Shown: positions 46,146-55,186, numbered from the stretch's first letter. The stretch is DNA of 64,000 nt from CSP1-4 sp963777975 (GCA_963777975.1 CAVZSO010000013.1:397555-461554), one strand, 5' to 3'. The notes: generated from the sequence alone by a model not told the origin. Numbers and translations: made by a program.

Positions 46146-46705
46146 GCCTGCGCCTGGCCGGCAAGGCGTTCGTCGTGGAGGTCACGTTCCCCGCCGACGC
46201 CGAAGTCGCGACGGCACTCGTCGAGGGGGGCGCGCGGGTGCTCGCCGTCGCGGCCGACGAGGCTGCGGCCGACGCCGTGGCCGCCTCGCTCGGCGACGCG
46301 GGTTTGGCCCTCGCGGTCGACCTCACCACGGCGGACGGCGTCAACGCGCTCGGCGCGTCGGTCCCGATCGTGCTCGGCCGCCTGGACGGCGCAGTTCTGC
46401 GCTGTACGGGCGCCGGAACGGGAGGCGCGGTCGCCGTGGTCGACGACCTCACATGGCGTCGCGCGTGCAACCTCCTCGTCGAGGCTCCCGCGCGCGCCGT
46501 GCGCGAGCTCGCGCCGCAGCTCGAGGGCGGCGGGGTGATCGTGCTCGTCGAGCCGCCGGCCGACGGCGGCGCCACCGGCGTGCTGCTGCCGGCACTCCGC
46601 GCGCTCGCCGCTGCACTCGACGCGTCGCTCCGACCCGAGGTTCGCGTCCTCATCGAGAGCGGCGCCGCCGATCGCGACGCCCTCCTCGCAGCGCTCACCG
46701 GCTGA
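46142..46705 (+). CDS. SDR-like protein without cofactor or catalytic motifs
   Basis: This 187-residue protein has SDR-like rhythm (LAGKAFVVEV at the start, ALVEGGARVLAVAAD, then GRLDGAVLRCTGAG) but no TGxxxGxG, no NNAG and no YxxxK. It is shorter than active SDRs. It may be a structural or regulatory partner of the neighbouring SDRs, or a decaying gene. Reading frame is clean, which argues against simple decay. Confidence 0.65.
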   Translation: MSLRLAGKAFVVEVTFPADAEVATALVEGGARVLAVAADEAAADAVAASLGDAGLALAVDLTTADGVNALGASVPIVLGRLDGAVLRCTGAGTGGAVAVVDDLTWRRACNLLVEAPARAVRELAPQLEGGGVIVLVEPPADGGATGVLLPALRALAAALDASLRPEVRVLIESGAADRDALLAALTG

Positions 46706-46707
46706 CG

Positions 46708-47307
46708 TCACGCCGAGCGGGCGAACGGGCTACCTCCGGCAGCCTTCGTCACGGCATACCCACCGTCGACGGCGAGGACAGCCCCGTTCACCGCGTCCGC
46801 CCCGGGAGCTGCCAGAAACGCGCACACGTCGCCGACCTGGCGGGGTCGAACGAGCCGACCGGTCGGCACGGCATCCGCAACCCGCTCCGGAGCCTCACCC
46901 TCGAGCGGGCCGACGGCGACGACGTTCACGCCGATCCCGCTTGGCGCCAGCTCTACTGCCGCGACCTGCCCGACCGTGGTCAGGAACGAGCCGGCAATAG
47001 CGGCGGTGCCGCATCCGCGGGACGGGCGCACCGCATGGGCGGGCACGAGCACGAGGAGACGTCCTCCGACCTCGCGCTCGACCATGGACGCGGCTGCCCG
47101 CCGGAGCGCGAAGAACGCGGCCCGGACGGACGCGATCGTTTCCTCCCAGTCGGCCCCAGTCACGTCCACGACGTCGGTGCCGACCGAGAGATCGACGCCG
47201 ACGACGGACAGATCGGCGGGTTCGCCCGGCTCGTGGCCGGCTGCCGCCAAGCCCTCTCGCACGCCTGCGGCGAGGCTGTCGGACAGGCCCTCGACCGAGA
47301 AGCGCAT
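46708..47307 (-). CDS. SDR-like protein without N-terminal cofactor motif
   Basis: This 199-residue protein keeps the C-terminal SDR half (VAAVELAPSGIGVNVVAVGP and AVNGAVLAVDGGYAV) but has no glycine-rich cofactor motif and no YxxxK. It overlaps the true SDR upstream (ATGA) and ends two bases from the convergent SDR-like gene at 46142-46705. Two degenerate SDRs therefore close two convergent operons. Confidence 0.65.
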   Translation of the reverse strand: MRFSVEGLSDSLAAGVREGLAAAGHEPGEPADLSVVGVDLSVGTDVVDVTGADWEETIASVRAAFFALRRAAASMVEREVGGRLLVLVPAHAVRPSRGCGTAAIAGSFLTTVGQVAAVELAPSGIGVNVVAVGPLEGEAPERVADAVPTGRLVRPRQVGDVCAFLAAPGADAVNGAVLAVDGGYAVTKAAGGSPFARSA

Positions 47308-48083
47308 CAGTACTTCCCCACCACGAAGCCTCCGTCGATGCGGAGGAACTCACCGGTGACGTAGTCACCGTCCCCCGAACAGAGATACACGACGGCACGA
47401 CCCATCTCGCGCGGCTCGGCGGGCCGCCCCGCCGGGATCAGGGTGAGGGTCGTGCGCACGTCCTCGTCGGTCTGCAGCGCCGGGGAGGCGTCGTTGATGT
47501 ACGAGCGGACCCAGCCCGGCCCGATGTGGTTGACCGTGATCCCGTTCGGCCCGAGCTCGATCGCCATCGTCTCCACCATCCCCTTGAGCCCCGCCTTCGT
47601 CGCGCCGTACACGGACATCTCTGCAAACGGCATCTGGACGTGCACGGACGACGTGACGACGATGCGGCCGCCTCTCCCGCTCACAAGCATGGCGCGAGCG
47701 GCCGACTGGCATACGTTGAACGCTCCGCCGAGGTTGACGGAGACGACCCGGTCGAAGCTCTCCTCCGTGACGTCGAGCAGAGGACGCCAGTCGGCGATGC
47801 CGGCGTTGGAGCAGACGATGTCGAGCGGGCCGAGGTCGGCCTCGACGCGCTCCATCATCGCGTCAACGGCCTCCCTGTCGGTTACGTCGGCCTGGACGAA
47901 GAGGGCTCGGCGGCCGAGCCCACGGAGGGCATCGACGAGCTCGGCCGCCTCGTCCTGGGCTGCAACGTCGTTCACGGCGACGTCGCAACCTTCCTCGGCC
48001 AGGCACTCCGCGATGCCGCGGCCGATGCCGCGCTCGCGCGCCGCACCGGTCACCAGAGCGACCTTTCCGTCCAGTCGGGTCAG
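47307..48083 (-). CDS. Short-chain dehydrogenase/reductase
   Basis: A classical SDR: LVTGAARERGIGRG, SNAG, VVTSSVHVQMP, catalytic YGATK and the C-terminal YVTGEFLRIDGGFVV. The only start near the family N-terminus is a CTG at 48083 that overlaps the preceding dehydrogenase stop (CTGA), matching the tight overlaps used throughout this locus. Confidence 0.88.
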   Translation of the reverse strand: MTRLDGKVALVTGAARERGIGRGIAECLAEEGCDVAVNDVAAQDEAAELVDALRGLGRRALFVQADVTDREAVDAMMERVEADLGPLDIVCSNAGIADWRPLLDVTEESFDRVVSVNLGGAFNVCQSAARAMLVSGRGGRIVVTSSVHVQMPFAEMSVYGATKAGLKGMVETMAIELGPNGITVNHIGPGWVRSYINDASPALQTDEDVRTTLTLIPAGRPAEPREMGRAVVYLCSGDGDYVTGEFLRIDGGFVVGKY

Positions 48084-49114
48084 GGCTTGATCACCGTCTT
48101 CAGGACGCCTTCCTCCCGGTTCACCACGCGCTCGATCGCGGCGCCGATGCCGTCGAGCGACGCCGAGTGGGTGATGATCGGGCCGGTGTCGAGCTCGTTG
48201 TGGGCGAGAATGCCGATCGTCCGCGGCCACTGGAACGGATACCAGAGGGAGAAGCGGATCGTCTTGTCCTGGATCAGGCTCGTCAGCATCGGCACCTGAA
48301 CCGCGTCCTCGGGGCCGGTGACGCCCATGAAGATGACGGTCGAGCCCGGCCCGGAGATCTCGAGGGCCTGCTGGTTCGCCGCCATCGACCCGGTGGCCAC
48401 GATCACGCGGTCGGCGAGCCGGCCGCCGTTCGCCTCCTGGACCTTCTCGGCGAGGTCGTCGCCGGCCTCGAACACGAAGTCGGCCCCGAGCGCCTTCGCC
48501 ACGTCGAGGCGATAGCCGCCCGTGCCGACGATCGCAACCCGCGCGCCCTCGTTCTTGAGCAGCTGCACCATCGAGAGGCCGACCGGCCCAGGGCCGTAGA
48601 CGACCGCGAAGTCGTCGGGCTCCACCTCGGCCTTGCGCACCGCATTGACCGCGGCCGCGAGCATCTCGACGAACGCACCCTGCTCGTCGCTGAGCGTGTC
48701 GGGCAGCTTGTACGCGTGCGCCGCCTTCGACTTCGCGAACTGCGCGAAGCCACCGTTCGTGGTGACGCCCAGCACCGACAGGTTGGCGCAGAAATTCGGG
48801 CGCCCGGCCCGACAGGAGTCGCAGGCGCCGCAGCTCTGGATCGGGCACACCGCAACGCGGTCGCCCTCCTCGAGGCCGTACGTCCCCGCGATCTTGCCGA
48901 GGCCGACGACCTTGCCCGAGAACTCGTGGCCGAGCACGAGCGGCCCCTTGCCGTCGGCCGTGCCGACCGGGCTCTTGCCGTAGTAGTACTCGACGTCGGA
49001 GCCGCAGAAGCCGCACGCTGCGACCTCGACGAGCACCTCGTCCTCGGCGATCGTCGGCTCGGTGATGTCCTCGACACGGATGTCGTGGGGCTCGTAGAAG
49101 ACAGCTGCTTTCAT
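48080..49114 (-). CDS. Zinc-dependent alcohol/polyol dehydrogenase (MDR family)
   Basis: 344 residues. Catalytic zinc site in GFCGSD and GHEFSGKVVGLG, structural zinc cysteines CGACDSCRAGRPNFC, and the NAD site VVYGPGPVGLSMVQLL. Resembles sorbitol, threonine and L-idonate type dehydrogenases. Likely oxidises the sugar or cyclitol handled by this operon. Confidence 0.92.
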   Translation of the reverse strand: MKAAVFYEPHDIRVEDITEPTIAEDEVLVEVAACGFCGSDVEYYYGKSPVGTADGKGPLVLGHEFSGKVVGLGKIAGTYGLEEGDRVAVCPIQSCGACDSCRAGRPNFCANLSVLGVTTNGGFAQFAKSKAAHAYKLPDTLSDEQGAFVEMLAAAVNAVRKAEVEPDDFAVVYGPGPVGLSMVQLLKNEGARVAIVGTGGYRLDVAKALGADFVFEAGDDLAEKVQEANGGRLADRVIVATGSMAANQQALEISGPGSTVIFMGVTGPEDAVQVPMLTSLIQDKTIRFSLWYPFQWPRTIGILAHNELDTGPIITHSASLDGIGAAIERVVNREEGVLKTVIKP

Positions 49115-49130
49115 CTCGCTCTCACTCCTC

Positions 49131-50054
49131 TCAGCCGTTCCGGACGTGCTTGTCGAGCAGTGCGTCGAGCGTCATGCGATCCGTCCACGTGTCGGCCCAG
49201 GTCTCTGCCGTCATCGGGATCGCGTCCACCGACCACCACTTGCTCGTGTACCCGGAGTCGACGACCGCCGGGATGAGCGCGTCGAAGTCGACGACGCCCT
49301 TGCCGATCCCGAGGTGCGTGCCGAAGGCGTTGTGCCACGTGTTCGAGTCGGTGTCGCACACGTGCATGTGGCCGATCTTCCCGGCCATCATCTTGACGAA
49401 CTCGACCTGACCGCCCTCGAGCCGCTCCTGCGGCTGCACCTGGTTGTGTGCGATCACGCAACACGCCTCGACGTGGCCGACGTCGAACATCAGCTGCAGG
49501 TTGTCGTGGCCGGCGTCCTCGAGCAGCTTCACGGCCTCGGAAGGCTTGACGAACAGCTGTCCCGACTCGAGCTCCCACAGCATCGTGACTCCGACGTCGG
49601 CGCCGCGCTCCGCATGCTTGCGGAACATCGTCACGACGCGGTCCCACGTCTTGTCGTAGTCGACGTCGTGCGCCATCGGCCCGAAGTCGCCGGGATCGAC
49701 CCGCATCGCCGTGATCCCGCAGTCCACGCAGAACTGCAGGTGGTCCTCGAAGAACTTCTCGTACTCGGCGACGACGTCGTCGCCACCCGTCGCCCACGGT
49801 AGCCGGCCGAAGTCGCCGTACGGTCCCGGCGCGTAGCCGGCGATCTCCAGGTTCTTGCTCGAGAGCCAGTCGACGAGCTTCTTGCGGCTCGCCGCGTCCG
49901 GGTACTTCTCGATCGTCGCGTGGTCGAAGAAGCCGGCCAGCTCGATCCCGTCGTAGCCGAAGGCCGACAGCACGTCGACGACCTGCTCCAGCGAAGGGCT
50001 GGGATCCATCCCGAACGCGAGGCACCACGATCCCCTGCTGATCTTGGCCTCCAT
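49131..50054 (-). CDS. Sugar phosphate isomerase/epimerase family TIM-barrel protein
   Basis: 307 residues; metal-ligand segments TMLWELESGQLF, LQLMFDVGHVEACC, IGHMHVCDTDSNTWH and a final WWSVDA. Third TIM-barrel isomerase of block 2. A GGAGGAG site precedes the ATG. IolE- or IolI-like chemistry on a keto-sugar or inosose is plausible. Confidence 0.85.
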   Translation of the reverse strand: MEAKISRGSWCLAFGMDPSPSLEQVVDVLSAFGYDGIELAGFFDHATIEKYPDAASRKKLVDWLSSKNLEIAGYAPGPYGDFGRLPWATGGDDVVAEYEKFFEDHLQFCVDCGITAMRVDPGDFGPMAHDVDYDKTWDRVVTMFRKHAERGADVGVTMLWELESGQLFVKPSEAVKLLEDAGHDNLQLMFDVGHVEACCVIAHNQVQPQERLEGGQVEFVKMMAGKIGHMHVCDTDSNTWHNAFGTHLGIGKGVVDFDALIPAVVDSGYTSKWWSVDAIPMTAETWADTWTDRMTLDALLDKHVRNG

Positions 50055-50094
50055 GTCTCCTCCTTACCTCCGATATCCAGCGTGCGCGTCCGCG

Positions 50095-50835
50095 TCACGC
50101 CATCAGCAGCCCGCCGTTGACGTCGAGCTGCGCTCCTGTGACGAAAGCTGCGGCGTCCGATGCCAGCCAGACCACCGCAGCTGCCACGTCCTTTGCCGTG
50201 CCCGCTCGCCGCAACGGCGTCGCATCGATTGTCCGCTGCTTGTCCTCCGGTGTCATCTCGAGGCTCATGCCCGCCTCGATGTAGCCGGGGTTGACGCAGT
50301 TGACGCGCACACCGAACGGCCCGGCGTATCGCGCCAGGGCCTTGGTGAGCCCGATGACGGCGGCCTTCGACGTGGCATAGGCGACGCCCGACTGGACGCC
50401 GCCGACCTGACCCGAGATCGACCCCAGGATCACGATCGACCCGCTGCGCCGACGCGTCATCACCCGCAGAGCCGCCTGTGCGGACAGGAAGGTGCCGCGC
50501 ACGTTCACCGCGTGCAGGTCGTCCCACGCAGCCGGCTCCACGTCGTCGATCCCGGTTCCCTGGTAGCGACCGGCGGCGGGGACGAGCACGTCGAGGGCGC
50601 CGTGCGCCGCGACGGTCGAGTCCACGAGCCGGCGAATGTCGGCGGAATCGGTGACGTCGACGACCTCCGCGGTACCCCCAGGAACCTCGGCGGCGGCCGC
50701 CTGCACACGGTCGACCTCCAGGTCGGCGAGCACGACACGGCAGCCTTCGTCCGCGAAGGCCTGGCAGAGCACGAGGCCGAGACCGCCGGCGGCGCCGGTG
50801 ACGAGGACGACCTTCCCATCGAGATCGAGGTTCAC
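50095..50835 (-). CDS. Short-chain dehydrogenase/reductase
   Basis: 246 residues. LVTGAAGGLGLVLCQAF, VPAAG in place of NNAG, LGSISGQVGG, catalytic YATSK and AAFVTGAQLDVNGG. It overlaps the VOC gene stop (ATGA) and belongs to the LacI-headed operon. Confidence 0.9.
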   Translation of the reverse strand: MNLDLDGKVVLVTGAAGGLGLVLCQAFADEGCRVVLADLEVDRVQAAAAEVPGGTAEVVDVTDSADIRRLVDSTVAAHGALDVLVPAAGRYQGTGIDDVEPAAWDDLHAVNVRGTFLSAQAALRVMTRRRSGSIVILGSISGQVGGVQSGVAYATSKAAVIGLTKALARYAGPFGVRVNCVNPGYIEAGMSLEMTPEDKQRTIDATPLRRAGTAKDVAAAVVWLASDAAAFVTGAQLDVNGGLLMA

Positions 50836-51314
50836 GATCCCTCCTGTAGGGGCGCCAGCTGAACGACCTCGACCGCGTTGCCGTCGGGGTCCTCGACGTA
50901 GACGCCACGGCCGCCGCGGTTCGGGCCGCTCGTCGTCTCGACCGGAAGCGACCGGAAGACGACGTCCGCCGCCTGGAGGCGTGCCACGTCCGCGTCGAGG
51001 TCGTCACTCGTGAAGCAGACGTGGGCGCTCCCAGCGTCCGGCAACGCCCGTGCGCGCCCGGCGCCGCGGGGTCGCTTGTACTCGAGGAGCTCGATCTGCG
51101 CGCCGAACCCCCGCAGGTGGACGATCCGAACGTGGGCCCCTTCCACGCCGGTGATCCGCTCGACGTAGTCGCGGTCCACCTCGCGGTCCGAGAGGAGCTC
51201 GAGGCCGAAGAGCCCGGTGTAGAACGCGACCGACCGGTTCATGTCCGACACGGTGAGCGCGAAATGATGGATGCCCGTGATCAACGGGGAATCGCTCGGA
51301 GGGAGGCCGTTCAC
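50832..51314 (-). CDS. VOC (glyoxalase/bleomycin-resistance fold) family protein
   Basis: 160 residues forming two beta-alpha-beta-beta-beta repeats. The first opens ITGIHHFALTVSDMNRSVAF with a metal His, and the second has SAHVCFTSDDLDADVARL and ends GRGVYVEDPDGNAVEVVQL with a metal Glu. Likely a metal-dependent isomerase, lyase or dioxygenase. Coupled to the genes on both sides by four-base overlaps. Confidence 0.88.
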   Translation of the reverse strand: MNGLPPSDSPLITGIHHFALTVSDMNRSVAFYTGLFGLELLSDREVDRDYVERITGVEGAHVRIVHLRGFGAQIELLEYKRPRGAGRARALPDAGSAHVCFTSDDLDADVARLQAADVVFRSLPVETTSGPNRGGRGVYVEDPDGNAVEVVQLAPLQEGS

Positions 51315-52002
51315 CGGAGCCTCCGGTACGGGTGCTCGAGCAGCCGGACGATGGTCGCAAGGAGCCGGGATGCCTGATCCGCGTCGACAACGCGAGCGTC
51401 GACTGAGAGTCCGACTTGCATGGTCATCCCGCCCACGAGCCTGCCGACAGCGAGCGCACAGCTCATGGGCGAAGCGACCCCTCTGGGTGGCGCGGCGCCG
51501 GAAAGCGCAAACGTGCTCAGCGAGAGGGCTGCTGTCCCGGCCGGCTGCGACACACGCCCGCCGCGAAGCTCGTCGACCAACGTTGCGACCGCGTCACGCA
51601 CCTCCGTGAGAGTGTGGGCCACGCCCGCATCGACCGTCCCCACCCGGATCCCGTCGTCGCACAGCACGAGGAGCTGCACCAACGACGAGGCGGCAGGGAC
51701 GATGGCCGGACCGCCGATCCGCTCTGCGACCGTGACGTTCATCTGGGGGATCGCCGAGAGGGCACGGCCAGCAGCGCACACCACCACGCCTTCGAGCGTG
51801 CTCTGGAGGTCGGAACGGAAGAGCATCAACTCCCCGGCGTCGACCGTGGTCGTGAGCGTGAGCTGCGGAACCGCGCCCTCCACCGAGGTTGGAGACCCGA
51901 GGGTCGCCCCGCGAGAGACCGCTTCGACACCGTCCCCGGCAGCAATCCCGCCGAGGGTAGGGCCTCGTGCTCGGGCGGAGGCTGGGTGATCTCCCAGCTC
52001 AA
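51311..52002 (-). CDS. 2-oxoacid dehydrogenase E2-like acyltransferase domain, catalytic His missing
   Basis: About 225 residues match the E2 catalytic fold in order: VPQLTLTTTVDAGEL, VCAAGRALSAIPQMNVTV, DDGIRVGTVDAGV, LTEVRDAVATLVDELRGGRV and LSVDARVVDADQASRLLATI. The active motif DHRxxDG reads DARVVDA, so the catalytic His is Ala. There is no lipoyl domain. In the frame as given it is continuous with the LacI C-terminus (52327 to 51311). However, a TTG at 52002 preceded by GGAAGG and overlapping a TGA suggests a separate gene beginning SWEITQPPPEHEAL, with one indel before the E2 match. Fusion versus adjacent gene is unresolved. Confidence 0.6.
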
Positions 52003-53031
52003 CCGCGGCCTTCCGGCGGGTTGGTCGGGACGGCGGCGCGCTGCTGCCACGGGGCTCGAAGGTCGTCGGCAGCACGACCCGCCGCGCTCGCCGGCGTGGT
52101 TGGTCGAGCCGAGCGAGGAGCAGCTCGGATGCCTCACGCCCGAGCTCGGCCAGGCTCCGTCGGACGACGTCGAGCGGCGGGTTGTGGAGCGCCGTGAGCT
52201 CCGTGTCCTCGCACGCCACGACGGAGAGGTCGTCCGGAATCGAGATGCGCAGGTCGCGCAACGCGGCGAACACCCCGGCGAAGAGCTGGTTGTTCCCCGC
52301 GATGATCGCCGTGGGCGGCCGATCCATCGCCGAGGATCTCGGTCACGGCACGGTATCCGTCGTCGATCGTGAGCTCACCGGCCCGGCATAGCTCTTCGTC
52401 TCGAGTCGAGGCCGAGACGCTGCACCTCCTCGCGGAAGGTCGAAAGTCGCACCCGGCTTCCTCGTTGGGCCGTCGTTCCTGCGATCAGTGCGATCCGGGT
52501 GTGACCGATCTACGCGAGATGCCGATCGCCTCCGCGAGACCGGTCGCATGGTCGGAAAGGACGCAGTCGATGCGCGCGGCCGGGATCTCACGGTCGAGCA
52601 GGACGACGGCCTGGAATCCCCCAGCCGCTCTCGAAGTCCGGGCGCGCGCTCGTCCGCGACCGCGATCACCAGACCGTCGAGGCGTCGCTGGCGGAGCGCG
52701 GCCATCAGCTCCTCCTCGTGCTCGGGGTCGTTCGACGAGTTCGCGATCATCAGCGAGTAGCCCTGAGGACTGAGCGCCTCGTCGGCGGATTTCGCGACGG
52801 TCGCGAAGAGCGGGTTCGAGATGTCGCTGACGACGAGCGCGACGCCCCGGTCGTCCCAGTGCGCATGCTCCGCGCGGCGACGTCGGGCCTGTAGCCGAGC
52901 TCGCGCGTCACCAGCATCACCCGTTCACGGACTTCGCTCCGCACGAAGGGCTGGTTGTTCAGGACGCGTGAGACCGTCGATACCGACACGCCAGCCTGCC
53001 GCGCGACCTCCCGAAGCGTCACCTCTGTCAC
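51999..53031 (-). CDS. LacI-family transcriptional regulator (about five frameshifts)
   Basis: The HTH (TLREVARQAGVSVSTVSRVL, then NNQPFVRSEVRERV) starts at a GTG at 53031. The periplasmic-binding-like sensor is split by indels near 52,855, 52,625, 52,500, 52,395 and 52,325. In order the frames give VALVVSDISNPLFATVAK, LMIANSSNDPEHEEEL, LSDHATGLAEAIG, HTRIALIAGTTAQRGSR, GYRAVTEILG and TAIIAGNNQLFAGVFAAL, ending RGSSAPP, the usual LacI terminus. A perfect palindromic operator lies 24 bases upstream, so autoregulation is likely. It heads the minus-strand sugar operon. Confidence 0.83.
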
Positions 53032-53054
53032 CAGCGTCGGTCACCTCAAGCGAT

Positions 53055-53081
53055 TGGGAACGTTCTTTGAGAACGTTCCCA
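53055..53081. promoter_or_regulatory. LacI-type operator upstream of its regulator
   Basis: A perfect 12-base inverted repeat: TGGGAACGTTCT, three bases, then its exact complement-reverse AGAACGTTCCCA. Each arm contains the self-symmetric core GAACGTTC with a central CG, as in LacI/GalR operators. It ends 24 bases upstream of the lacI start codon. Confidence 0.75.
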
Positions 53082-53306
53082 GAAGAAAACTGACTTCGGC
53101 GTTCAGGGCAATGTCAAGCGGAAACCCAGCCTCTTCGGTCGGTCAGGCTCACTCGCAGAAGCGATGCGCCAGTCGCACTCGTACCGACGACCTCCTGGCT
53201 CGGGTACCAGGGGCGTAGCCAGTCGCCGGGATGAGGCGGCCGCCGTCGGCCGCCCGATGGTCACGGGTCAACGTCATCTGTGATCGTTGGCCCGGCTGCG
53301 AGCCCC

Positions 53307-54192
53307 TCAGCGCGCGTACGTGTCCAGAAACCGGCGCAGATGGCCGGCGAAGGCGTCGCGGTGGTCTCGCATGTCGTGGATCCGGTGCCCGCTCCCCGCG
53401 ACGCGAACCACCTCGACGGTCGGCTCGGTCTGCGCGAGGCGCTCCTCGTCGCCGGTCGAGAAGGCGGCGCCGGCCGCGTCGTCCGCTGCGACGACGACCA
53501 CTGGCGGCGTGACGGGCCATCACGTCTCGGCCGCGGCGAGGGTCGAGCCGTCGATCGCGCCGTCGATCACCCCGATGTCCAGCCGGCGGTACCCGAAGGC
53601 CATGCCGGCGAGCCCGTCGTCCGTGAGGATCTCGCCGAGCGCCGGCGTGCCCGGCGGGCCCCAGCGGATCGTGCCGATGTGCTGCGCCGTCTCCTCCTCC
53701 GAGAGCCCGCGATCCCGGCTCTCGAGGATCACAGCCTTGACGCCATGGAAGACGTCCCGGAACCTCCTGACCTCGGGCTCCGGGGTCTCGCCGGCGAGCA
53801 GGGGCGGATCCTCGAGCAACGCTGCGGTCACCGGGCCTGGATGGTTCTGCGCGAGCCACCAGGCGACGACGCCGCCGAGCGAGTTCCCGACGACCACCGC
53901 CGGGCGCGACGCGACCGAGCGGAGCACGGCGACGACGTCGCCGCCGTAGCGCGGAAGAACGTAGGTGCCCGGCGCGTGGTCGGACCGCCCGTGACCGCGC
54001 AGGTCGACCCGGACGATCCGCCGCCCCCGCGGTGAGCTCGTCCGGAAGCCATTCCCACGTCCGGCCGCTCGAGCCGACCCCGTGCACGAACAGGACGGGC
54101 GCTCCGTCCTCCGGCCCCTCGAGCTCGACGTCGAGGCCGACACCATCGCTCCGGATACGCCGCGTGTCGGTCACGCCCCAAGAATTATCCAT
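53307..54192 (-). CDS. Alpha/beta hydrolase (two frameshifts)
   Basis: The N-terminus LFVHGVGSSGRTWEWLP (oxyanion HG) is in one frame. After a break near 54,028 the core continues: VRVDLRGHGRSDHAPGTY, nucleophile elbow VVGNSLGGVVAWWLA. After a second break near 53,515 the C-terminus has the catalytic His in VAGSGHRIHDMRDHRDAF. Ser and His of the triad are thus present. The ATG at 54192 or the GTG at 54174 could be the start. No substrate indicated. Confidence 0.82.
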
Positions 54193-54273
54193 CGCGGGGC
54201 CGGGGTGAGCTCAGGGTCGACTCAGGGTCATTCCGGATGGTCTCCGAAGTCGCGCGGCGCCATCCTGGGGTCA

Positions 54274-55180
54274 TGAGCGGTACACAACACACATCCCCGA
54301 GGTCCGGCGGTTGCAGCGCAGCCGCTCCGACCGCATGCTTGCCGGCGTCAGCGGGGGCCTGGCTCGCTACTTCGAGATCCACCCCGCAGTCTTCCGCGTC
54401 GGCTTCGTCGTCCTCACCCTCCTGGGCGGGGCGGGCATCCTCATCTACGCCGCCGCGGCGCTCGTCATACCCGACGAGGGCAAGGAGGACTCGATCGCCA
54501 CGGCGGCACTCCGCAACAGGCGCGACCGCCCGTGGCCGCTGATCGGGCTCGGCCTCCTCGCCGTGGCGGGCGCCATCCTGCTGTCGCGGGCGACGCTGTG
54601 GCCCGACGGCGACTCGTGGTGGCTGTTCCTGATCGCCGGTGTCCTGATCCTCTGGGTCACGCGACAGCCGGCGGCCGACCCGGCGGTGGATGCGAAGGAG
54701 CTCGCGGCGGAGGACTCTCGCCGCGTGCGACGGGCGCTGCGCAGGGTCGGCATCGTCGTCGCATCCCTGGTCGCGCTGGTGGTCGTCGCCGCCGCGATCT
54801 TCATGGCCGTGTTCGACGTGCACCTCGGCCGGGGCGTCGGCGACCGCATCTACGTCCCCGCGACCACGCAGGAGCTGCGCGACGACTACCGGCTGGGGAT
54901 CGGTTCCCTCGAGCTCGACCTCGGCGAGCTGCAGCTCCCGTCGGGCGAGACGCACATCGTGACGAGCGTCGACGTCGGCGACCTGCGCGTGATCGTCCCC
55001 GCCGGGGTCGCGCTCCGTGCTCACGGCGAGGTCCAGGTCGGCAACATCGAGATCCTCGGCACCCAGGACGACGGCCGTAACGCCGACGTCGACGTGAGCC
55101 AGACCGGCGAGCGGGTGCTGGTGCTCGACGCGGACGTCGGCGCGGGGAACCTCCGCGTCGAGCGGGCCACCATACGATGA
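54274..55180 (+). CDS. PspC domain protein with LiaF-like C-terminal domain
   Basis: An N-terminal PspC domain (LQRSRSDRMLAGVSGGLARY, then VGFVVLTLLGGAGILIYAAA) is followed by two more membrane segments, a charged linker, another membrane helix, and a C-terminal beta-rich domain. The last has LGIGSLELDLGELQLPSGET and RVIVPAGVALRAHGEVQVGN, typical of LiaF/DUF4097-type sensors. The ATG at 54274 gives PEVRRLQRSR only after a one-base shift near 54,300; otherwise the TTG at 54311 is the start. It precedes a PspC-kinase and response regulator, as in envelope-stress modules. Confidence 0.83.
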
Positions 55181-55186
55181 CGCGGC

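Noticed and set aside
53160..53215. Minus-strand segment resembling the 3' half of a tRNA (CCAGG, AGGTCGTCGG, then CGAGT)
   Set aside because: T-loop reads TACGAGT instead of TTCGAGT, the T-stem has a G-G mismatch, the anticodon arm does not fold with a seven-base loop, and no matching 5' acceptor strand is found. At best a decayed remnant; no integrase or second copy nearby.
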